11,874 nucleotides of DNA, taken from NCBI GenBank assembly GCA_028456385.1, contig JALNQF010000882.1, positions 1-11,874 on the forward strand, given 5' to 3'. Positions 8,882-11,874 of this stretch are shown here, one piece after another. Origin of the DNA: Ophiosphaerella korrae (lineage: Eukaryota > Ascomycota > Dothideomycetes > Pleosporales > Phaeosphaeriaceae). How positions within the stretch are numbered: position 1 is the stretch's first letter; each line of letters begins with the position of its first letter. The notes beneath the pieces were generated by a model. The model was not told the DNA's origin. It saw nothing but the letters and a program-made list of their open reading frames with translations, and made no database searches. Position numbers and translations under genes: made by a program.

Positions 8882-9540
8882 AACCCTCTAGAACACTTTA
8901 TAGTAAACTAAGAAAATCTATAGTACTACTAGTAGATAGAGAGATAATAGGAGCGTTTAAGGTAATAGGAGCTAGAGCTACTTCTAATATATTCTTAAGA
9001 TCTATCTTAGCCTCTAAGGTACAAGGCTATTTAGATAATTTAGTGTTATTATAAGCTATTAGCTTATAAAGGCAATTAGTACAAGCCTAAAGTTTTACTA
9101 TCTTATAAGTAGTCTTAGAGATTAGGTTACGCTAAGCTTATTCTATATTAGCTAGCTATAATAATAGTTTTACTTAAGCCTTATTAATAGCTCTCTTTAT
9201 ATAATTTAGAACTAAAGGATTTAATTACAATTAAGTACTTATACTTAGTAAGAGAAATACTAGAAAGTATATAATAGTACTAGACGTTAGCCTAAATATA
9301 CTTAGAATAAGCTTTACTATCCTTTAAGGATATTAAATAGGTTAATTTTAGCCTATTATAATAAGGACAAAGAAATATTTTAATACTATTATAAGTAATA
9401 TAGTTAGTAAGAAGAAGCTTAATATATTAAGAATAAGAAGGTATAGAAAGTAATAAATAACTAAAAATCTATAAAGAAACTAGATTAATAACCTTAGCTC
9501 TAGAATAAAAAAACAAGAATCTACTTAGAAGAAGAGATAG
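8882..9540 (+). other. 3' internal region of the retrotransposon with coding-like sequence of unknown nature
   Basis: This 659-bp segment lies between the chromodomain and the right LTR. In the Pol frame it reads, for example, IKYLYLVREILESI near 9224-9270 and RRSLIYxExEGIESNKxLKIYKETRLITLAL near 9409-9509, and that frame runs on into the right LTR. A second frame over about 9004-9360 also reads well (SKVQGYLDNLVLL near 9013-9051, VLDVSLNILRISF near 9280-9318). With RIP removing almost all Trp, Gln, Cys and His codons, I cannot decide which frame, if either, was coding. No domain is recognised, so an extra ORF, a C-terminal polyprotein extension or untranslated sequence are all possible. Confidence 0.4.
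9526..9540 (+). promoter_or_regulatory. Polypurine tract
   Basis: The stretch tagaagaagagatag directly before the right LTR is almost all purine. This is the position of the primer for plus-strand DNA synthesis in LTR elements, and it fixes the start of the right LTR at 9541. Confidence 0.65.
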
Positions 9541-9979
9541 TATTATAGTAGTAATAGAAGAAGACTAAATAGAGCTAATAGGTCCTATTAAAGAGGATAA
9601 CAACGTATATAGCCTTTAAGGTAATAAGCTTAACTAAGAAGTTAGTTATAATAGAAATATATAATAACTTTACTACCTTATAAAGCTTAGTAAGTATAAA
9701 GCTACAAAGTAGCTTTGTTACTTTATAAGGCTTAGTAGATATAAAGCTATAAAGCTAACTAAAAAGTAAAGGTATATATTTAGTAGTAATATATATTATT
9801 AGGATAGTATTAGTAATTTAATTAATAGCTACAAGCGACAAAATATTAACATTATAAAAATTATTCTATTATTTATAGCCTATTATAGATTACTATATAA
9901 GCTCTTATTATTAACTTTTAATCTACTAATATCTACTCTAAGTAGTTACTTGTAGTTAATAATAGGTAGCCTAGTTATA
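9541..9979 (+). repeat. 3' long terminal repeat, with internal duplication
   Basis: This 439-bp direct repeat matches 959-1352. It contains an additional 45 bp because a segment (one copy starting at 9670, the next at 9718) is present twice, whereas the left LTR has it once (from about 1092). A perfect 8-bp inverted repeat with a 3-base loop (9698-9716, aaagctac/gtagcttt) sits at the junction. Other differences from the left LTR are mostly transitions. Confidence 0.88.
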
Positions 9980-10017
9980 AGCTATATAAGAGAGTTACTC
10001 TTATATATCTTACTTTA

Positions 10018-10161
10018 TACTAATATTATTACTTACTAATATTATAACTTACTAATATTATAACTTACTAATATTATAACTTACTAATATTACTACTTAG
10101 TAATATTATAACCTACTAATATTACAACTTTGCAATATTACAACTTACTAATATTTAACTA
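10018..10161. repeat. Nine tandem copies of a 16-bp unit
   Basis: The unit tactaatattataact is repeated head to tail at 10018, 10034, 10050, 10066, 10082, 10098, 10114, 10130 and 10146. Copies 2 to 4 are identical; the others differ at one to four positions, including a retained TGCA in copy 8. Each unit contains the palindrome aatatt. It is a minisatellite lying 38 bp beyond the right LTR. There are no unique spacers, so it is not a CRISPR array. Confidence 0.95.
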
Positions 10162-10189
10162 CTTTTTTACTTTTAGTTAGCGCTTAGTA

Positions 10190-10490
10190 AGCTACTAGGT
10201 ATATATACCTAGTACTTACTTAGATAGCTTTATCTACTATTTACTCTTTTTAGTTAATTATTAAAACTACCTTATTAAGTTATCTTACGTAAAGTCTACT
10301 ATATATAAATTTAGGTCTTAGTTAAAGCTCTTAAATAGCTCTCTCTATTACTTACTTACTACTATAAGGCTAGGCTCTATACTACTAGACTTAACGTAAC
10401 TAAAAGAGGTATAGTATACTAAATAGGTATACTAGAGATACTTGTAGTAGGCTTAGGGCTAGCCTATAGCTAGCTAAGAGTTGTATAGAA
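10190..10490 (+). pseudogene. Possible Fot1-family transposase fragment (first remnant)
   Basis: A frame on the + strand reads YLDSFIYYLLF at about 10221-10253 and VKSTIYKFRS then LKLLNSSL at about 10295-10341. This resembles residues of the complete transposase near 4680-4530 on the - strand (VLDCLNVRIYTLL ... SNTLKFRS-LKL). At the DNA level aaatttaggtcttagttaaagct (10307-10329) is the inverse of bases around 4554-4576. The coding trace fades after about 10450, and repeat copy B begins at 10505. The N-terminal two thirds of the transposase are not present in the window. Confidence 0.5.
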
Positions 10491-10504
10491 AAGTACTTAT
10501 AATA

Positions 10505-10951
10505 ACTTATTAGATAAGTTGCACGATTAGATACTTAATATATAATTAGATACGCGATTATATACGCGATTATATATACAATCGCTAAGTTACTAACTCT
10601 ACTATAGCTAAAAGGATTATAGCCTTAACTTTTACAAATAAAGAATCTTATATACAAGGAGATAGACTATATTAGTACAACTACTATAACAAAGAAACTA
10701 GCACCTTAATAGAAAAGATATTAAGAATCTAGCTTACTACTATCTTAAGAGACCTAGCCGAGACTACTATATTATAGATATATAGATAGAGCGCAGGGCT
10801 AGAGATAGATAGTAGAATTAATTAACTCTTTACTTACTAAGTTTATACCTAATACTTTTAAGTTATAGGTAACTAACTAAAAAAGGGCTTTTCTAAAAGC
10901 CTTAGTATCTCTCTCTAATAAGGCTCTTATATAGCTATTACGAAAAAGCTT
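10505..10951 (-). repeat. Dispersed repeat, copy B (inverted relative to copy A)
   Basis: This is the reverse complement of the sequence at 1-440. Copy B keeps more CpG and CpA than copy A, for example gcgcaggg near 10790 against the RIP-altered form cgtaggg-type in A. It contains a direct repeat of atacgcgattat (10550-10561 and 10562-10573) and an imperfect palindrome at 10566-10585 (gcgatt...aatcgc). It separates two Fot1-family fragments. In its own orientation a TATA-like tatataag lies near 10655. The class of the repeat is not established; a solo LTR is a reasonable guess. Confidence 0.6.
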
Positions 10952-10964
10952 TTTTTTTATTAAA

Positions 10965-11430
10965 CTACTATAACCTCTTTAAAATCTAATATAACTATTA
11001 TATAGAGCGTCTTCTACTAGCTTATTAAAGGCGCTAAATTAATACTATGAAAAGTATTCTTTAAGATACTAATATAAAAGAGCTTAAAGAGTAATTAGAA
11101 GTAAAAGTTACGTAAAAGAAAGTAAATTTAGTATAGTAGAACTTTAGAGTATAAAGAGATATTAACGTAAGTAGCTATAGAGGTATTAATAGCTATATAG
11201 AAAAGTAAAAATAATTATAGTAAAAGTAACTATAAAAGAGCTTAGCTAAGTTAATAGTACTATAGAAACTATAGGAAGACTAAGTACAACGCGTAAACGT
11301 ACTAAGAAGATAAAGAAGAGACTTCTAAATTAGATAGTAGTATTATAGTAGTAGGGGGTACTAAGTAAAGTTTATTATTAACCTCTAAAGAGGTAGTTAT
11401 AATACTAAGAAAAAGTAACTACAGTAGGGT
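10965..11430 (+). pseudogene. Fot1-family transposase, C-terminal fragment
   Basis: In one + strand frame this reads LIKGAKLIL (about 11018-11046), KLRKRKxIxYS (about 11111-11143), VAIEVLIAI (about 11171-11197) and a former CCHC knuckle (about 11262-11303, all four ligands now Tyr), then DKEETSKLDSSIIVVGGTK to about 11365. The complete transposase at 4136-5812 has LIKGTKLLL, KLRKRK, VAIEGLRSA, the same knuckle and KEETSKLDSSVIVVGSTK in the same order. DNA similarity continues past the stop to about 11425 and then ends without a recognisable copy of the 72-bp terminal repeat. It is a diverged and truncated relative, not the same copy. Confidence 0.75.
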
Positions 11431-11874
11431 GACACGAAAAAAAAGCCCAAAAAAAAGTTATAGTTTTTAACTAGTAATAACTCTACGAATAAAATAGCTA
11501 AAATTATAAGCGAACATAAATCCTAAAGAAAATATCAGGATCTATATTTTAGTCTACTACGATATTTGATTACTAAGCGGATGCGAGCTAGGATTTAAAC
11601 TGTTTCGAGGACTTTTTTTTAAGCTAACTTTAAAGCTTAATAATTTTTTATTTTTAGTATCTTTTTCTATTATTTTTTAATATAAGTTAGATATATATAG
11701 TTAAATTAATATAGTAGAGTTATACTTAATTCTAATTATTTAAAGAGTAGATATTAAGTAAAAGATATAAAAGTAAACTTTTACTAAAAACTTATATTTA
11801 TTAGCTATAACCTATTAGTATTAATACTTAGTAGAATAATATTTAGCTATTATATAGTCCTACTAACGTTTTTT
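11431..11874. other. Right flank without a recognised gene; first part largely spared by RIP
   Basis: From 11423 to about 11615 CpA and TpG reappear (gggtgacacg, cccaa, atatcagg, atttgatt, cggatgcgag, aactgtttcgagg) with mixed composition. From about 11620 to the end the sequence is again almost pure A/T with no legible frame. Two A-rich runs followed by GCC/GTCC (near 11432-11447 and, inverted, near 11606-11620) face each other across the spared part. I find no open reading frame, tRNA or known repeat here. Confidence 0.45.

Larger units (their letters stand above)
959..9979 (+). mobile_element. Complete Ty3/Gypsy chromovirus LTR retrotransposon, RIP-inactivated, carrying a nested DNA transposon
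   Basis: Two direct repeats (959-1352 and 9541-9979) bound an interior whose domains come in the Ty3/Gypsy order: Gag, protease, reverse transcriptase, RNase H, integrase, chromodomain. Without the nested Fot1-type element and one TA the element would be about 7.17 kb. Most domains read in a single frame, consistent with a Gag-Pol polyprotein; local frame changes lie near 7120, 7315 and 7830. The five bases before the left LTR (agata) and after the right LTR (agcta) match at four of five positions, so the target duplication is only approximate. Dozens of in-frame TAA/TAG codons and the loss of several catalytic residues make it non-autonomous. Ends of TG...CA type appear as TA...CA on the left and TA...TA on the right, as RIP would produce. 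Confidence 0.9.

Noticed and set aside
10018..10161. CRISPR-like repeat array.
   Set aside because: The 16-bp units are directly contiguous without unique spacers, and the context is eukaryotic.
10324..10950. Six-base target duplication (aaagct at 10324-10329 and 10945-10950) around copy B.
   Set aside because: A similar word occurs in copy A at the equivalent place, so the right-hand match may belong to the repeat itself.
1..10951. One giant DNA transposon with 440-bp terminal inverted repeats.
   Set aside because: The enclosed sequence is explained by an LTR retrotransposon and other pieces, copy B lies between transposase fragments, and no terminal duplication is visible. Two insertions of a dispersed repeat are simpler.
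11041..11100. Short ORFs beginning at the few ATG triplets, such as near 11047.
   Set aside because: They stop within a few codons or lie in other frames of the transposable-element remnants.
10330..11180. A continuous + strand gene through repeat copy B, since one frame reads well with stops as Gln or Trp.
   Set aside because: Copies A and B differ by indels that are not multiples of three, and RIP-mutated DNA reads protein-like in several frames.
11566..11612. tRNA-like 3' end on the - strand (gtttaaatcctagctcgcatccgc).
   Set aside because: The T-loop-like part cannot be placed with a paired T-stem, a matching acceptor strand and CCA position, and no D or anticodon arm lies upstream. It is probably chance.
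1..11874. AT-rich mitochondrial or bacterial DNA.
   Set aside because: The chromovirus and Fot1-type elements with RIP-type mutation point to a nuclear fungal genome; no mitochondrial gene is present.

Overview
The window looks like a heavily mutated repeat island from a filamentous ascomycete (Pezizomycotina), and I see no intact gene in it. TpA is everywhere, CpA and TpG are almost absent, and CpG survives at many places. I could find only about nine ATG triplets on the + strand in 11.9 kb. Losing CpA/TpG while keeping CpG is the signature of repeat-induced point mutation (RIP), not of ordinary CpG methylation decay. Reading frames of transposable elements are still legible once TAA/TAG are understood as former CAA, CAG or TGG codons. 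The species cannot be named from this; AT-rich isochores or pericentromeric repeats of Dothideomycetes or Sordariomycetes are the kind of place that would fit.

Layout: 1-440 is a dispersed repeat whose inverted copy lies at 10505-10951. 441-958 is unassigned AT-rich DNA. 959-9979 is one complete Ty3/Gypsy LTR retrotransposon of the chromodomain (chromovirus) type on the + strand: left LTR 959-1352, Gag with two zinc knuckles, a long unassigned linker, protease, reverse transcriptase, RNase H, integrase, chromodomain, a 659-bp 3' region, a purine-rich tract and right LTR 9541-9979. Inside its protease region sits a complete 1849-bp Fot1/pogo-type DNA transposon (4044-5892, transposase on the - strand) with 72-bp terminal inverted repeats and a TA target duplication. 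Removing it with one TA restores the retroelement frame exactly. Right of the retrotransposon come nine tandem copies of a 16-bp unit (10018-10161), a weak Fot1-family fragment (10190-10490), the inverted repeat copy B, and a clear Fot1-family C-terminal fragment (10965-11430, + strand). A segment at 11423-11615 appears largely spared by RIP.

History that can be read: the retrotransposon inserted, the Fot1-type element then inserted into its protease region, and RIP later mutated both. The nested element is visibly less depleted in CpA/TpG. The key catalytic or zinc-binding residues of Gag, protease, reverse transcriptase, integrase and the transposase are replaced, mostly by changes RIP would make (Cys or His to Tyr, Asp to Asn, Glu to Lys). 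Nothing here should be mobile on its own. The points of most interest are the extra coding-like segments of the retroelement (linker 2640-3780 and 3' region 8882-9540), one transposase active-site change that RIP does not explain, and the RIP-spared island.
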